Source of the DNA: Mortierella sp. BCC40632
Lineage: Eukaryota > Mortierellomycota > Mortierellomycetes > Mortierellales > Mortierellaceae
Length of the DNA: 64,000 nucleotides
Assembly (NCBI GenBank): GCA_011634665.1
Contig: WAEK01000002.1
Span: forward strand, 2,376,501-2,440,500
Direction of reading: 5' to 3'
Position 1 is the stretch's first letter. Every line of letters starts with the position of its first letter. The position numbers were made by a program, and so were the translations under genes. Of the stretch, positions 31,871 through 44,742 are shown one piece after another. The notes beneath the pieces were generated by a model, which was not told the origin of the DNA, searched no databases, and was given only the letters and a program-made list of their open reading frames with translations.

Positions 31871-31878
31871 CTTTTATA
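31871..31878 (-). promoter_or_regulatory. TATA box of the 1,830-residue protein gene
   Basis: On the minus strand the sequence reads TATAAAAG inside CTCGCTATAAAAGCGC, 224 bp upstream of the chosen ATG. A GT-run lies just upstream (31888-31898 on the plus strand). Confidence 0.5.
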
Positions 31879-31879
31879 G

Positions 31880-33495
31880 CGAGGAGTGTGTGTGTGTGCA
31901 GGACTGGACTTGCTGCCCAGTTGGAGTCGCTTGAGCCGGGAGCTGGGCGAAGGAGGGGTATCTAATGATGGTCTATAATTCAAGGAGGCACAACGAGCTT
32001 GCGAGCTTGCGAGGACGGGGAGCCGTGCGAGAGGTGAAGACGGAGAGCGTACCAGTGTAGGCTTCTTCACTGTAATTGCAGAGGACACAAGAACAATCTC
32101 GGCAATAAATCTGATCCAGGGCTCTTGTCGGTGCTGTCTGTGCTGTGGGTTGATTAAGAGATGCGAGGGGTAGGGGGTGCAGATGGAGAGGTAAGCAAGA
32201 GCGTGTGCAGGAGAGGCGGAGGAGCACGGGCATTACGAGCATGAGCATGAGCAGGAGCATGAGCAGGAGGAGCACGATCAAAAGTGTTGTTAAAGCAGCA
32301 TGGAGAGAAATAGAGAAGCAAATGATCGGTTAGTTCATGGAGACGCTCTCATTATGGTGCTCAAGAGAGGGCTATTGTGGTGTTTCGGGGACTTTTGCTC
32401 TCTTCTTTGCCTCTCGCACTTAGCTGAGCAACATTGTGCATTGACCAGTGCCACGTTGTTTCGTAGGGGAGGGGCAAGGGTCCCTGAGATCCAGCTGGAC
32501 AAGTCATCTGGAAGAGGACAGTATGAGCGAACAAACTTACATTAGAGTAGTGAGCGATCCGTTAGTTGAGGATAGGTTCAGTGGGCGAATGAAAAGGTGA
32601 GGTAGAGACAGAAGTCGGAATATGTACGTGGAGTGCGTGGAGGCCCAGGATAGAGACGGGCGCGAAAGAAATGAAAGCTAGGAACAGCCAAAAAGGGAGT
32701 AGAGAATGAGAGACGTGTTAGTTAATGACTCTAATTGTTTCTGACGGGTTGATGGGCAGGCAAGACAGCTAATAGGGCGGGTAGAGTCGGACAAAGCAGA
32801 CAAGGATGGATGGCAAGGAACACAAGAATCGGTATGCCCAACGAATCGCTACGGGAGAATGACTGCAATGAAGAGGCGCCAGTGAGACCAGGAGTAGGCA
32901 CAAGCCCTTCAGAGACCCAGTGACAACAAGTTCAGAGACAGCAGATCTGTGTTCTTTTGCAGGAATAACAAAAAAAAACAAAAAAAAAAAAAAAGGAGAC
33001 AGATGCATTCATTTATGAGAACAAGAACGACGAGGAACGATAAAATGCAAGCGACGGGGGCAGTGTCGCTACTCAGACTGGGTGCGGCCGAGCGGACAGG
33101 ACAAAGCTAGGCAGCCAAGGACGAATGACAAGCCATGCCACGCTAAGGTATGGCATCATGGCATGGCTAGGCATTGCAAGGCACGCATGCATTGTATCTC
33201 TGGAAGGGACGGGCAGACAAGGCACAGACAAGAAAGAGATGGTGATAAAAGTGAGGGGGAATAGCGCCCAAAGGGAGAGAGAAGGAAAAGAGGATGAGAG
33301 GGTGGAAGAAGCGGGGATCGAGGGATAAAGGGGACGGCGGAAAGGGGGAAAGAGACTTATCAGCCAAGGCGTGGCCATGTGCAGTAGCCGCCGATGTCGT
33401 CGGTCGCGGAAGAGGTCTGATTGAGGTGTCTCTTGACACAGCCATGGTGACGCACCTGTTTACACTTGTCTGTCTGGCCCTTGCTTGGCTGGCCA

Positions 33496-33533
<38 letters not shown>

Positions 33534-36455
33534 AAGTATGAGTGGCGAATGTACGGTTCCTTTTCCCTGCCTTTCGAGTGCGGTCTTTGTCAGGCAAAAC
33601 GCGACCGCAACTCGGCAGAGAAAACAACGGACGTGCTGGAGCAAGAGTAGAGGATGTTTGTGAGGAATGTTCGAGTCAGTCAGAAAGGGGAAAAGGTGGT
33701 AGCCGGGTGCGTGTGCATGCGCAAGGGATGTATAGGTTGTTGTCTTTCAGGAGTTGAGTGTGGTGAAAGGAACGGCCTTTGCTTCACTTGAGCTTCAGCT
33801 AATGCAGACAAGAGAATGTAGGAGGTAGAGGGCACACAGTGGTGGGGGCGAGGTGTGGAAGGGTGAAGAGGACGGAGAGGAGGAGGACGAAGGGGACGAA
33901 GGGGAGGAGGAGGAAGAGGAAGAGGAGTCGACGGCAATGAAGAGGAGAGAGTTTTTTTTTGGGGGGGGGAGGAGGAGAAGTAGAAACTGAGAAAGGGTTA
34001 AAAGAGAAAAGCGAGGGTGGGGAGGATGAGAAGAAAAAGAGAAGAGTTGGGGAGGCGAGAGAACGAGAGTTAATGATGAATGTCGCGGGATGGTGGAAGC
34101 GAGATGGGAAGAAGTAAGTGTGGCAGCAGAGAGGTAACACAATGATGCACAGGAACCCGCTCGCGCCAGCACTCTTCGATCTATTACTGCAGAATAATGG
34201 ATCCCGAGGGCCGAGATGGGCATGCGTGTATGTATGTTGTATGTGTGTGTGTGTTTGTGTTTGTGTATGCGTGCAGCCCCGCCCTCTGGGTCTGGTAAGC
34301 ATCCTGATCGTGTGCAAAATGGATCAAGGTAGAGAGACTCGATTTGTGCATCCAAACCATGCAATGCATGTTACGACTGTCCAGTTCATTCCTCGGGCTG
34401 CAGCTTAGGTGCCTGAACTCTTCTTCCGTTTAGTTGCGTCCGACGGTGCGGAAGAAGAGGGCCAATGGGCTCGACACTGCCCAGGTGTACACTAAGGATG
34501 TCATGGCCCAGAGCGAGAAAGAGAAAGCGGAAGGGAAAGAGCGGAGATTGATGAAGCAATAATCGCAAACCAATTCACATGTAAACGGGATCATCTTCAT
34601 GGCGTGGCCATACAAACATTGCCGCATTGTAGACGGAGGAAAAGCGAGGGGCGGCAACGAAGACAGCCAATTATGTTGTGATGCACCTACCAAGATGCAA
34701 TAGCATTTAACATGGTGGTCTTTTTCCGGTTGAGCAAGAGCAAATGACTGAGAAAACTGTGGGGAGAGGCACTAGCGCAGTGTGTGTGGAGGGACCAGCT
34801 GCAGCGACACAAAACAAGGGTTCTCACGAGACGGGATCAAGTGGACATCGAGTCAGAGCGTCAATGACGAGAGAGGAGGAAAGGGGGACATACAATACAT
34901 TAGAGTATATGAGTGAAATACAAGTGTCCCACCAGAAGGGCAAACGCGTGGGTGGCGCGAGAGGATGGTCCAACCGTGTTGGTCGTTGCGTAGAGCGTGC
35001 TACTGCTTTGACTTTGTTTAGCACTCTTTACTCTCAGTATTATACTAACCTCCCTCTTAAGATGATTTCCACCACTGGCGGGTCAAATAGCTTTGACCAT
35101 CTTTCTTTTTTTACGTAGTTTACGTCGGCGTTCTGCACTGCTGATCTGTTCGTTTTGACAATGGTCGTCGGGCCGATCGTGCCTGGAAACCTCCAGGGCA
35201 CGCACGGATGTCCATGTGAGACAATAGACTCGGCAAGCATAGCATCATCTCGCCCGAACAGAGCAAAACAGGGACAAGATGGGCTGTCTGGACTCTTCGG
35301 CAACATGCAATAATGATCTCGGAAAACTAGAAAAGACTCGAAGGGAGGGTAGGGGGGAGGGGGAGAGTACTATCAAGTGCCTGTGAAGACACAGATCCAG
35401 AACAGAATGTGGTTCAGAACCAAGTGCGTCTCTCAATCTCTCCTCTCCCCCTTCCCCTCTCCCTCACTTTCCTTCTCTGCCCAGTCACTTGTCCCATCCC
35501 CAGTCTTTCGAGGCTCAGTCAATTCACTCTCTTTATGGGAGCGCTAATCGTTTGTAATAGTTCTATCGGACGCGAAAAAAAAAAAAGAAAAGAAAAAAAG
35601 AGTTAGCGCCTTCTTCCACCCCCTCTTTTCTTCCAGCGGAGAAACGGCTATTATGCATCTGGACAGGGCAGTAGCCCTAAAGAGATGGAGATGATGTGCA
35701 AAGATGGCGTATTTCACAGTTCCAATAATGGTAGACGTGATCCGGTCAAGATGCCAGGGTAATGGGATAAGAGGAGTGGGCTCGAGAGAGGGTAGAAATA
35801 GGGACTGGACATGTGTACGTACCGTGTTTTGTCTTGGGTATTGAGGAGTGGCGCCGTCTTCCCCCTCCTCCAGAAGCTGGGAAAGTGGCACGTGTGGGCA
35901 TCCCGGTGGTCATTCGCTGGGAGAACATGGATGGCACGCGATGTAGAGGCCGCAAGGGTCTATCCCAGCCATGCAATCTTGCAGACGTAGCCCCCTCTTC
36001 TGCATTCCGAGTGTGTCCGCGCCCAGCACAACTTGGTATAAAGGACTGAGGCTGTTCAAGGGAATGGAAGGGAAGTAGACACATCTCTCTGATCTGCCCT
36101 AACTTGGTCAAGCAAAGATACCTTAATGGCCTCTGCTGCTTGCAGATTGTGTATTTGCTACTTTGAAGTGGATCCTTTGTGTGGTCCGGAGATGATGCGG
36201 GGAGAGGCAAAAGTTGACACACGAGCAGCCATTATCATCCGTCTTTGTTAAAGTGCATCCTTCATGCCATCTTAACAAGCTTCTGTCATTTTTCGTCGCA
36301 AGAACTAGAAGATGGACCAGCAAAAAAAAAAAAAAATGAAGAAAGAGAGAAAACAGGGGGTATTGGACGCATCTCATTGTGGGAGTAGTCAACCTTGATG
36401 GTGATACAAAAAAGAAAGTCCAAACGTGTAAAAATAAAGTACTTTTTTTTTTTTT
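31880..36455. other. 4.6-kb intergenic region, no gene recognised
   Basis: This lies between the start of the minus gene at 31647 and the 3' end of THG1. Short frames here are composed of repeats or biased sequence and show no domains. It holds GT-runs (33499-33532 and 34230-34264), a CATGAG/CAGGAG hexamer array (about 32238-32272) and A/T homopolymers. A 9-bp stem GCCATGCCA/TGGCATGGC lies at about 33133-33168. Part is probably promoter for the minus-strand gene. Confidence 0.45.
33499..33532. repeat. (GT)n microsatellite
   Basis: An uninterrupted GT run of about 16 units. Confidence 0.9.
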
Positions 36456-38196
36456 TTATTTTGTGCGGAGTCGTTTCTTCTTTTCCGGCGTCAAGATATA
36501 GGTGCCTCGTCCCGACCAAAACTTTTCGCCGATGATGTCTACGTGGTCAATGACCACTCCCTTTTTCATCCGAACAAACCCTGGAGGCGCTTTTCCCTTC
36601 CGCTCATCCCCTTCCCCTATGTTTACTTCTGATGATGTTGCGATCAATGATTCCGCCGAGGCTGACTCTGATAATGCTCGATCCATATCCATGCCATTAT
36701 CAGCGTTTGATTTGGGCAATGATTGGGCTTTAGTCAAAGTTCCCACATTGTTGTCGTCATCTTCGCCATCCTCAATATCCATCTGTGAGATTTCTTCAAC
36801 ATCTCTCAAAGATCTCTTCTTTGCGCATTGCCCTTCTACCCCTGCATGGACAACGCCATCCACACTGGAAGATATTGGTCGCACAGAGGTGGAAACGGCA
36901 GTTTCATTGTCATCGGTAATTCTAATGCTTGGTCCTGCTCCGGACGTTTCTGCAGATGTGAGAGATGGAGTAACTGCGGCTGTGGTTGAGCCAGGTAGTG
37001 TTTCTGAAAGCGTCGGGATTATGAAGTCTCTAGGTAAGTCCTTGGGAATTTGCTCTCGTAACAGAACACTCCCTTTGCGGTAAATGGCTGGAAGTTTTGA
37101 GTAATTGGTATTGAATTCTGTGAAGAGCATCTCATTCTTGTCCTTTGAATCTGTTCCCTAAGGCGCATACCCCGCCACACACACACCAGCGATAAAACAG
37201 ATATGTAAAAGCCAAGCCGTTAGTCCCATAATCTGACACCAGAGCATTGCAGTTCCTTCCACACTTTTCTTGCTCCACATGTCCTCCGTTGCTAATCGTA
37301 CTGCCAAGTCAGTATGAGCGCCCATTGATCCAAATCAGCCTGCTCAAGATGCTATCGATCCTCTCACTTAGGGTAGCTGCGCCCACCCACGCCAGAGTGC
37401 TGATACTGGGGAGGTTGTGGGGTCAAGCGACCCATTCTTATTCCCCAGATACTCTCAGACTCCTGTCTTCCCAATATGCATTCATATAAAGTGTTCCGGG
37501 ACGTGCTACTTACAGAGAGTTTGATCTCTGCCGCCTTGGGAGATAGACCGCCCTTCTCCACCAGAGCCCAGAACGAGGTATTGAAAAGATTGTTGATGTG
37601 GGTGTCTGCCTGTCGCCATGCAAAGTAGTCCTTCACCTCACTCTCTGTTGGATAGAGAACTGCACGGCCATCAAAGACTGGAGGGTAGAGCGGCCGCTTC
37701 GAATCTGTAAAATAGTCGCTCCAGTAATAGACATAGGCTGATGTGAAGAGCGATACCACTGTTGAAACGATCTTGGCAGACCGTCGTTGGTAAAGATCAG
37801 TGGATTTGCGGAAGAGGAAAGAGAATTCGTCCGACTCTCCAAAGGCAATGAGAATGTCCTCCAGTTCGTGCATCACACAACGTGCAGCATGGTTCATCAA
37901 ATTTAGAGCTCGAATGTCATTAGGTTTGTGAAACTCATGTGCTGCAGAAAATCTAAGAGAACATGAGGATGTCAAGACAAAGTCAGATCGCTAATGGAAC
38001 GAGAGACTGGGACAACTCAAGACCAAAAAGCTGGTGTGGCGTGACAGCTCACCAGATGAATCCATGTCCATGCATGCAGATACTGCTCTTACTTGTGGAA
38101 TCCTTTGCCATCGATGCGGACGAGAATGTAGACATTGGGTAAGAGCTTGTCGTCGATCTCAAACTCTTTGACGTACTCGTACTTGGAGTTGGCCAT
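36456..38196 (-). CDS. THG1: tRNA-His guanylyltransferase with an acidic insertion
   Basis: Thg1 adds the essential G at position -1 of tRNA-His by 3'-5' addition. Three exons fit in phase: 38093-38196, 37514-37952 and 36456-37157, giving 414 residues. Metal ligands are visible as D in RIDGKGFHKFS and DE in FGESDEFSFLF; AHEFHKPND, YYWSDYF, FDGRAVLYP and HINNLFNTSFWALV are family hallmarks. GTDSKDKNEMLFTEF follows the second intron. Known Thg1 proteins are about 240-300 residues. The excess is a segment of about 165 residues, rich in Ser, Asp and Glu, between YRKGSVL and the conserved end VVIDHVDIIGEKFW. The gene diverges from the coiled-coil gene at 38862 with 665 bp between the starts. Confidence 0.93.
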
Positions 38197-38861
38197 TTTG
38201 ACTCACGACTGGATGGTGATGCTGGAAGGTGAGGAGGCGACCACGCCTGCATGGAACTTGAGAGCTGATCAGTGTGGCTGAGAGGTGTACACGGTTGCTG
38301 TTCCACGTGCCCAACTTGGTTTTTTTCCTCTCCTTTGGGCGTCTGTGCCCCTTCCCTGTGCCTGGCCAGCCCCCATCGGCCATCAACTGACAGGCCGTAT
38401 GATGCGTGTCTTCCCCCCTTTTTTTTCTCTCTTTCTTTAGGACAAAGCGCAGTGATGATCGACAATGCCACACCACACTTCTCTTTCTCTCTTTCTCTCT
38501 TTTGTTTCTCCCTATCTCCTCTGCACTCTCCTCACTCCTCTGCACTCTTCTCATCGCCTCCACTGCCACCTCCATCCCCTCTTTTCGCCATCCCCTTCTA
38601 CCACCCTCTGTTGTTTTCCACGAGCCAAAGGTTTGTCCAACAGCAGCGACTCTTTGACACTGAGGCCGCAAAGGTCCTGAGCAGTGACTGAATATCTATC
38701 TAGGTCTTTAGTATTTAGCTCTCTGCATCCTCCTTCTCTTCCTATCTCTTTCTTTCCTTCCATAGAGATCCCCCAGCTTTCACCCCATAGCTTCATCTCG
38801 ACAGACTCTCACTTAACCATCTCCTAGCTCGGCCCTACAATTACAGCAAAAAGAGCTTAGA
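38197..38861. other. Shared promoter region of THG1 and the coiled-coil gene
   Basis: 665 bp between two divergent start codons. It is rich in CT tracts on the plus strand (for example 38475-38530), as is common in fungal promoters. I see no convincing TATA box. Confidence 0.5.
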
Positions 38862-41800
38862 ATGACTTCTCTAGATCAACATACGACGAATGGGGCCTAC
38901 TACAACAATCGCCTCCGCGACTACGATGACGATGCACAAGTCGATGAAGATGAGGAATACAGGGAAGATCTCTTTTTGAGACAACATTATAGTCGCCAGC
39001 AACATGGTCATCATGGACTGACCCATGCCGACGACCAAGACGATTCAGACGACTCGGATGATGACACAACTATGTACGGTCGTGCCGCCAATCACTATCT
39101 TCAACAGCAACAGCAACAACGCCTCCGTGGTCACCATGGCAGCCACCACGCCTACGATTCAGACGACTCGAATACAGATGATGATGGTGATGGTGGCGAC
39201 CACGAAGATTACAACGAACTGGACATGGATCAGCACAATATTCAACTCCTGAGTGGGTCCATGTCTGTCCGGAGTCCCTTCCTGGATGCAATCCGAGAAG
39301 AAGAAGAAGAAGAGCCAGCATTTACAAGCAAGCCGTCCAGTTACCCCACTTTCAACTCAGGTCGATATTTGAACCGGAAGAGTGGAGAAGGGTTCAGCGC
39401 CTGGACCAATAGAGCATCCTCTTACAGCACGGCCAGTAAGGATATCGATCCACAACCACAGCAGCTGGTTCACATGGATGATCAACAGCGACAGGACTAT
39501 AACAGTGTCTCGAGTCAGGACGACATTAGCAAACCCCGTGGACCACGTCCCCTTGGAGGAAGACCAAGGTCAAACACTTCATCGCTTACTAAAGTTACTA
39601 TGGGATTTGATGTAGCAGCGTCCTCCACGTCTGCTCCTTCGACCCCCGCCCAAGGAGCTCCCTCACAAGAGCATCCGGAGGAGGAAGAGATCGCTATCCG
39701 ACCCAGAGCTGCTACTCGCTCGAATCCTGCTTCACCTGAAAGTACGATCCAAGACCTTGAGGTGAAGAGGGTCCTCGAAGGAGCAGAAGCAAGAGCTGTT
39801 GCATCGGCCACTGCTGCCGCTGCTGCCGCTGCTGCAGTCGTAGCGACAGTGCCTGTGTCGAACGAGTCGTTGACATCGGCTTCATCCAAAGGCGTGCAAT
39901 CTCCCGATTCGACGCCACTGCCAACCGCCTCAAACAAAGACGCCAGCACAACGCTGATCTCTTCTAGACCCGGCAGTGTTCCTGTAGGCGAAGAAGTATC
40001 GTTTGGCCAAGACACCCAGAAATCGATCGATGATTTCTTTGGTATGGTCAAGGCTGATCTGGACAAGCGTATTCAGGAAGCGATTCAAGAGGTTGAACAA
40101 AAGTTTCTTGATCGTGTTCAAAAACTAGAGCAACACACAAGCTCTCTTGCAGGTGGTCCTTTACCTGGTGACGCATTGTCCAGCTCCGGCACCCCTGCAC
40201 CCGGATCATTAATGGAGTCCTTGACGAAGCCTCTTCCGCCGGGTCAGAACCCTGGAGGTTCTTTGGCTCTCCGGAAAGAGATTCTCTCTCATGTCACCGA
40301 AAAGGTGGGCGACTTGGACCTCCGTGTGAACCAAATGGAAGTATTAGTTTCGTATAAGCTTGTTGATATCGAATCCAAGGTAAGGAGAGACGCAGCAGAC
40401 GCGAGTACATCATGCGGCACGTACATCAACCCCCCTTATTCCGCATGCCTGGTGATTGTCTAACCGCCCCTTTTTTTTGGGAGGACTACACTATCCACAT
40501 GTTCTAACGTCATGACGATGATCTTTTTATATATTTTTCTTTTACTGTCTCTGCTTGCCACACTGGCAGGTCAAGGATCTTCATGGTGCACATAACAGTA
40601 TTGCACAGAAGGTCCATCAAGTCGCCAATTCTCACCAGTCTAATATGCAGGGTATTCATGCTGGCAAAGATGTTGGCTACAATACAATCGATGCAGAACA
40701 ACGTCGAGTGACTGCAGCTCTACAGCCTTATCGGGGCATTGACTCTGAGGGAAGAGGTGCTCCGGCAGAATACCTTAAACCCATCGACGAAGACGACGAT
40801 GATGAAGAGGACGATGAACAGGACAGGGAAAAGGGAACGATTGTATCCCAGAGGAATCGAAGCATTGAAGAGCCCTCAACTTCCGTGGCTCTTGTAGACA
40901 CATCATCATCTATTGTTGAACTGCGTGGTGAGCTACAAGCGCTCGGAGTACGATACCAGGAATTGAATGAAGGTCTGTTGAGTGACCTGATGGGCCAGAT
41001 GCGAGACGCTAAGCTGATGCTCTTTCAGACGGTGGACGAAGTCGATAGTCGAATTAGTCGGCGCGTGGACCGGATCGAGGCCGAGATGCACTCGAAGCTT
41101 CTTAGTGAGATTGAGGGAAGAGTCCAAGAACGTGTCCGAGCAATGGAGCAAAGCTCATCTCGGCTAGAGCGGTGTTTTGACAAGATGGAGGGGCGTCTAG
41201 CTGCACTGGAGACAGTATTGGCCTCGAAGCGACCACGGCCAGAGAGCATGTATCAACTTTTGCAACAGCAGCTTCAGCATCAGCAGCAACAGGAAGAAGA
41301 GGAAGCGGAACAACAACAGCAACAGCAACAGCCACAAAGCCTGTCGTATCACCATGATACATTGTCGTCTACTCAACGTCCAAGACGTCGTACTCTGGCA
41401 GAACAGGAGGAGCTTGCCAAGCAGGGCTCAACAGTCTCATCCGACTCAGCCTTGATTACTCTTCCATTCGAGGGAGATAGCAACAGCCAACTTGTCGAGA
41501 ACAAAGCCCCGGAGGCTGGACCATTCGATGGTTTTGTTAGTATTCCTCTGACAAAGCCCATTTGGTCCCCAACGCGAGGCACCAGCGGCAGCGGTCCGGA
41601 TAGTACAGTGTCTTCCCACTCGAGTTCCTATAGTGGTAGCTCTGTGGCCTCGCCATTGGAGCGCGGGACAGTGATTGGAAGTCGGATGGGTACAATTCAT
41701 ACCGAATACAAGCCTAGGACGACCTATGTCCCCTCCACGCCAACCAAAGAGAAATCCTTGCCGTCTTCGCCTCAACAGCCACCACAACCACAGCCACCAC

Positions 41801-42378
41801 AACAAGAGAGCTCAAATCGAGTCCGACGCATCTCGTTGTCCGGATTTGATGCCAACAGCCTATCAGCGTTGAAGCCTGTCAAGTCTCCGACGTCGCCATC
41901 TCCAGCTTCTGCAGGCGGTTCATTGTCATCTTCATCCTTGACGACCACTATGACAACCACTATGACTACCACAACGACCACGACGGCACAATTGAACAAT
42001 CGTCAAAGCAATGGCAGCAGTAGTAGTAGTAGCAGCAGCAGCAATGGAAGCTATGGAATGACGGCAGGAAAGCAGGGGAATTCGATGACTCCAAAGTCCA
42101 TGTCGGCGACATCTCTGCTAACAGCACGACTTCATAGCTCATCCACCGGGGGGTCAGTCGCCGGCTCTGGTATGGGCGGCAGTACGAGTGCCAACAGCAC
42201 CATATCCCATTCGAGCGAAGTTGGTGCGGGAGTCTTTACGACTATGACGCATCGATCTATGAGCTATGACACGATCCATTCGGCGACATCGACCATTGCC
42301 AAGCCCTCCAAGCCTGCGCAGGGTTCATCGTCCTACCGAGAGCTTCTCCATTTCTGGAAGGCGGGTGGAAGTAAGTAA
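38862..42378 (+). CDS. Coiled-coil, Gln/Ser-rich protein of unknown function, 1,108 residues
   Basis: Two exons, 38862-40379 and 40570-42378, join in phase 0 (AAG then GTAAGG; GGCAG then GTCAAG). The N-terminal third is acidic and rich in His, Gln and Asp (DSDDSNTDDDGDGGDHED), followed by an Ala run. Helical heptad regions lie at about residues 388-426 (DLDKRIQEAIQEVEQKFLDR), 470-530 (GDLDLRVNQMEVLVSYKLVD) and 622-728 (ISRRVDRIEAEMHSKLLSEI). The intron splits the second of these. The C-terminal part is poly-Gln, Ser and Thr rich and ends in a short ordered-looking stretch (SSYRELLHFWKAGGSK). I recognise no family; an oligomeric scaffold is an inference from the coiled coils. Confidence 0.8.
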
Positions 42379-42885
42379 GGAGCACTGTGTGCTGCCCTTC
42401 CACAAAGTGACAGCGGCAGGGAGGTGTAGGTGGAGAAGAAAGGAGTTGGCCCGGGAAAGACGGGAAAGCAAGATCGCGCAGCAACAACTCGGCGAATCTT
42501 TGAATCGGAGGATAAGGTTATTAAGGGAAAAAATGATGATGTTGTTGTCGATGGTGATGATGATGATGATGAATGATAGCAGCTTTCAGATAGGATCCAT
42601 TGTAATGAGTAATGCCCAAAAACTATATACGAACAAACAAAGATACTTTAAAAGAGTGCTTGTTCATCCATAGGGAATGAAGCGATTCTCGCGCCCTTTT
42701 GATGTTGTGTGCGGATCTTCCTTTTATGGAGCTGCACAAGTAGGAGGAAACAAGTGTGGTATGTGTAGAGTACATTGATTTGTTCGCGTGGATGGAGCGG
42801 GATCTAAAGAGATTATCCCAGTGGGAAGACCTTGTCCGGTGTGGGTGAACTCGAGTAAGAGACTTTTCCGACTCCGCACACAGTG

Positions 42886-43029
42886 AAAAAAAAAAAAAAA
42901 AAAAGGATCAAGAGGGCGAGCACGCGAGGAATTAAAGCTCTAGTAACAACAGAGACACTAGAGACCAATGCTGGTGCGCCTTCCCCGGCAAAACCGAGTA
43001 CTCTCACCCGGCCACTGGGTTATCGGACC
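42886..43029 (-). mobile_element. Possible tRNA-derived SINE or Pol III transcript
   Basis: Read on the minus strand, GGTCCGA-TA-ACCC-AGTGGCC-GGGT has the shape of a tRNA 5' half: seven acceptor bases, TA at positions 8-9 and a perfect ACCC/GGGT D-stem. The A-box-like TAACCCAGTGG follows the Pol III pattern. A further stem CTCGG/CCGGG follows, and the unit ends in a T-run of about 18 (42886-42903) that could be a Pol III terminator. No clear B box is seen and no second copy is present in the window. Confidence 0.3.
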
Positions 43030-43178
43030 GAGTTTGAATCTGTGTGTTAAGGAGGGTGTTTAAGGATTCAATGCGATGGGCGACTGCGCCCATGGAACAG
43101 AGTGGGCCATGGGGGGTCATTTTATAAATTTATTTTGCTTTCCTGCAAACCGTTTTAGGCCATGGAACAAAGGGAGAT

Positions 43179-43179
<1 letters not shown>

Positions 43180-43244
<65 letters not shown>

Positions 43245-43256
43245 TGTGTGTGTGTG
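43180..43256. repeat. (GA)n followed by (TG)n microsatellite
   Basis: About 30 GA units run into a short TG run. Confidence 0.9.
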
Positions 43257-44742
43257 TGCGAATTTGTGTGAGGGACGATTGAGAAGAGAGGAGGCTGGTC
43301 GATCTTACTTGTTTTCTCTCTCCCTCTCTCCCTCATTCCGGAGAAAAATAATATCCACGACAAACTGACACAAAGTGTCGTACTTCATCACAGCTTCCAT
43401 GCGCATTGTAGGCCAATGCCAACTGCAGGTGAAGGAAAGCGTAGGCCTCTGCGCGATTCATTTGCTCCATCTCGGGCGCATACCACGAGCATTTGAGGCT
43501 GCGCAGGGAGCAAATGCGGCGTCTAACGGAAAGGGCGACTGGCTGTCGCGCAAAAAAGCCTGTGCCTGTGCCTGTGCCTGTGCCTGTTCTGAACCTCATC
43601 GAGTTGCGCATGTGTCAAGAAGCGTTGGAAATGTTCTTATTCACTTGGTCCATCATGCTCATGTTCCCTTGCCGCTTCCTTGCGCCTCTTCTGCACTCAT
43701 CGCGGGCTGTTTTAGTAACGTTCTTTGGCTGTCCAAGAGGCTCTTGCAACCATGTTTGTTCTCTTATTTTTTTTCTTTCCTTTTTAAAAGGTGATTGAGG
43801 ATCGCCAGAGTCTTTCCTTAGTTAGGCGACAGAGGGATTTTTGGCAGGATGGGAGAGTTAGAGGGGGAGAGAGGGGATCATCTCTTTTTGCCGAGTAGTG
43901 CTCGCCGTCTTGGAGAGAGTTTTTTTTTTTTTATCAATTAGAAAGTCCGAACATGGAGCTGGACTCGCCAGGCTGGCGCGTAGAGAAGAGTTCGTTGAAT
44001 TGAAAAGTTGAACAGACAAACAAGAAGATAATGAGCTAGGATATCTACTCGGTGTTAAGCAAAAAAGCAAACAATTGACATTGGGAGGTAGACATCAACA
44101 ACTCATGCGGTCATGTCTCGTGAGTCAAGGATAGGAGACGAGTGGACAGGTCTCGGGACTAAGATGATGAAAGGAGTGGAGTGGACTTTTGAGGAGTAGA
44201 GGAGGAGAGACGAAGGGTGACGGCGACCACCGGGTGACCGGTGATCTGTGATGGTGGTTGCACCTTGGGCTATCTGGGTGAGTGAGTGACTGGCAGAGAG
44301 AGAGAGAGAGAGGGAGTAACAGGAGAGAGAGAGCTCAAAACTCTGGTGGGACTGCGTCCAGACGACAAGAGAGGGTGCACATGCCACCCCTCTCGGTGGA
44401 CAGCGGGTATATATTTGGCCACTTGGCCTCCATGAAACCCATTCCCCATTGTCGTCGCCATTCAGTGCATTCATCTTTCTTTCTCTCTCCTCTCTTTCTT
44501 CTCTCATTTGCATTTGCGTGCACACACACACACGCACGCACACAAACACACACTCTCTTCTCTCCTTCTCTCCTTCTCTCTCGCTCACTCCTTCTTTCTC
44601 TTTCTCTTTCTCTTCCTCTTACTCATTACCTCCATTCCCTAAACCTGTTTCTCCTTAGTCTCTTCGCCTGTCCCACCTCGCGCCCGTCCCACCTCGCGCT
44701 ACCTTTCGCCCAACTTTCATAGTAGCTTAGGATCGGATTCGC

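Larger units (their letters stand above)
42379..44742. other. Intergenic region between coiled-coil and RING genes
   Basis: No gene is recognised. It contains a possible SINE (42886-43029), GA/GT microsatellite (43180-43256), a TGTGCC hexamer array (about 43561-43588) and CT-rich sequence before the RING gene (about 44470-44640). A minus frame at 43333-43611 (EMEQMNRAEAYAFLHLQLAL) looks more protein-like than its surroundings but has no clear start or splice partners. Confidence 0.45.

Noticed and set aside
31648..32088. N-terminal extension of the large Ser-rich protein to 1131 codons in its first exon
   Set aside because: The extension is a translation of a TA microsatellite (IYIYIY) and promoter sequence including the TATA box; the first plausible Met is at 31647.
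43333..43611. Minus-strand frame with AEAYAFLHLQLALAYNAHG
   Set aside because: It looks protein-like for about 35 residues, but I found no start, splice partner or domain, and the rest is a TGTGCC hexamer array.
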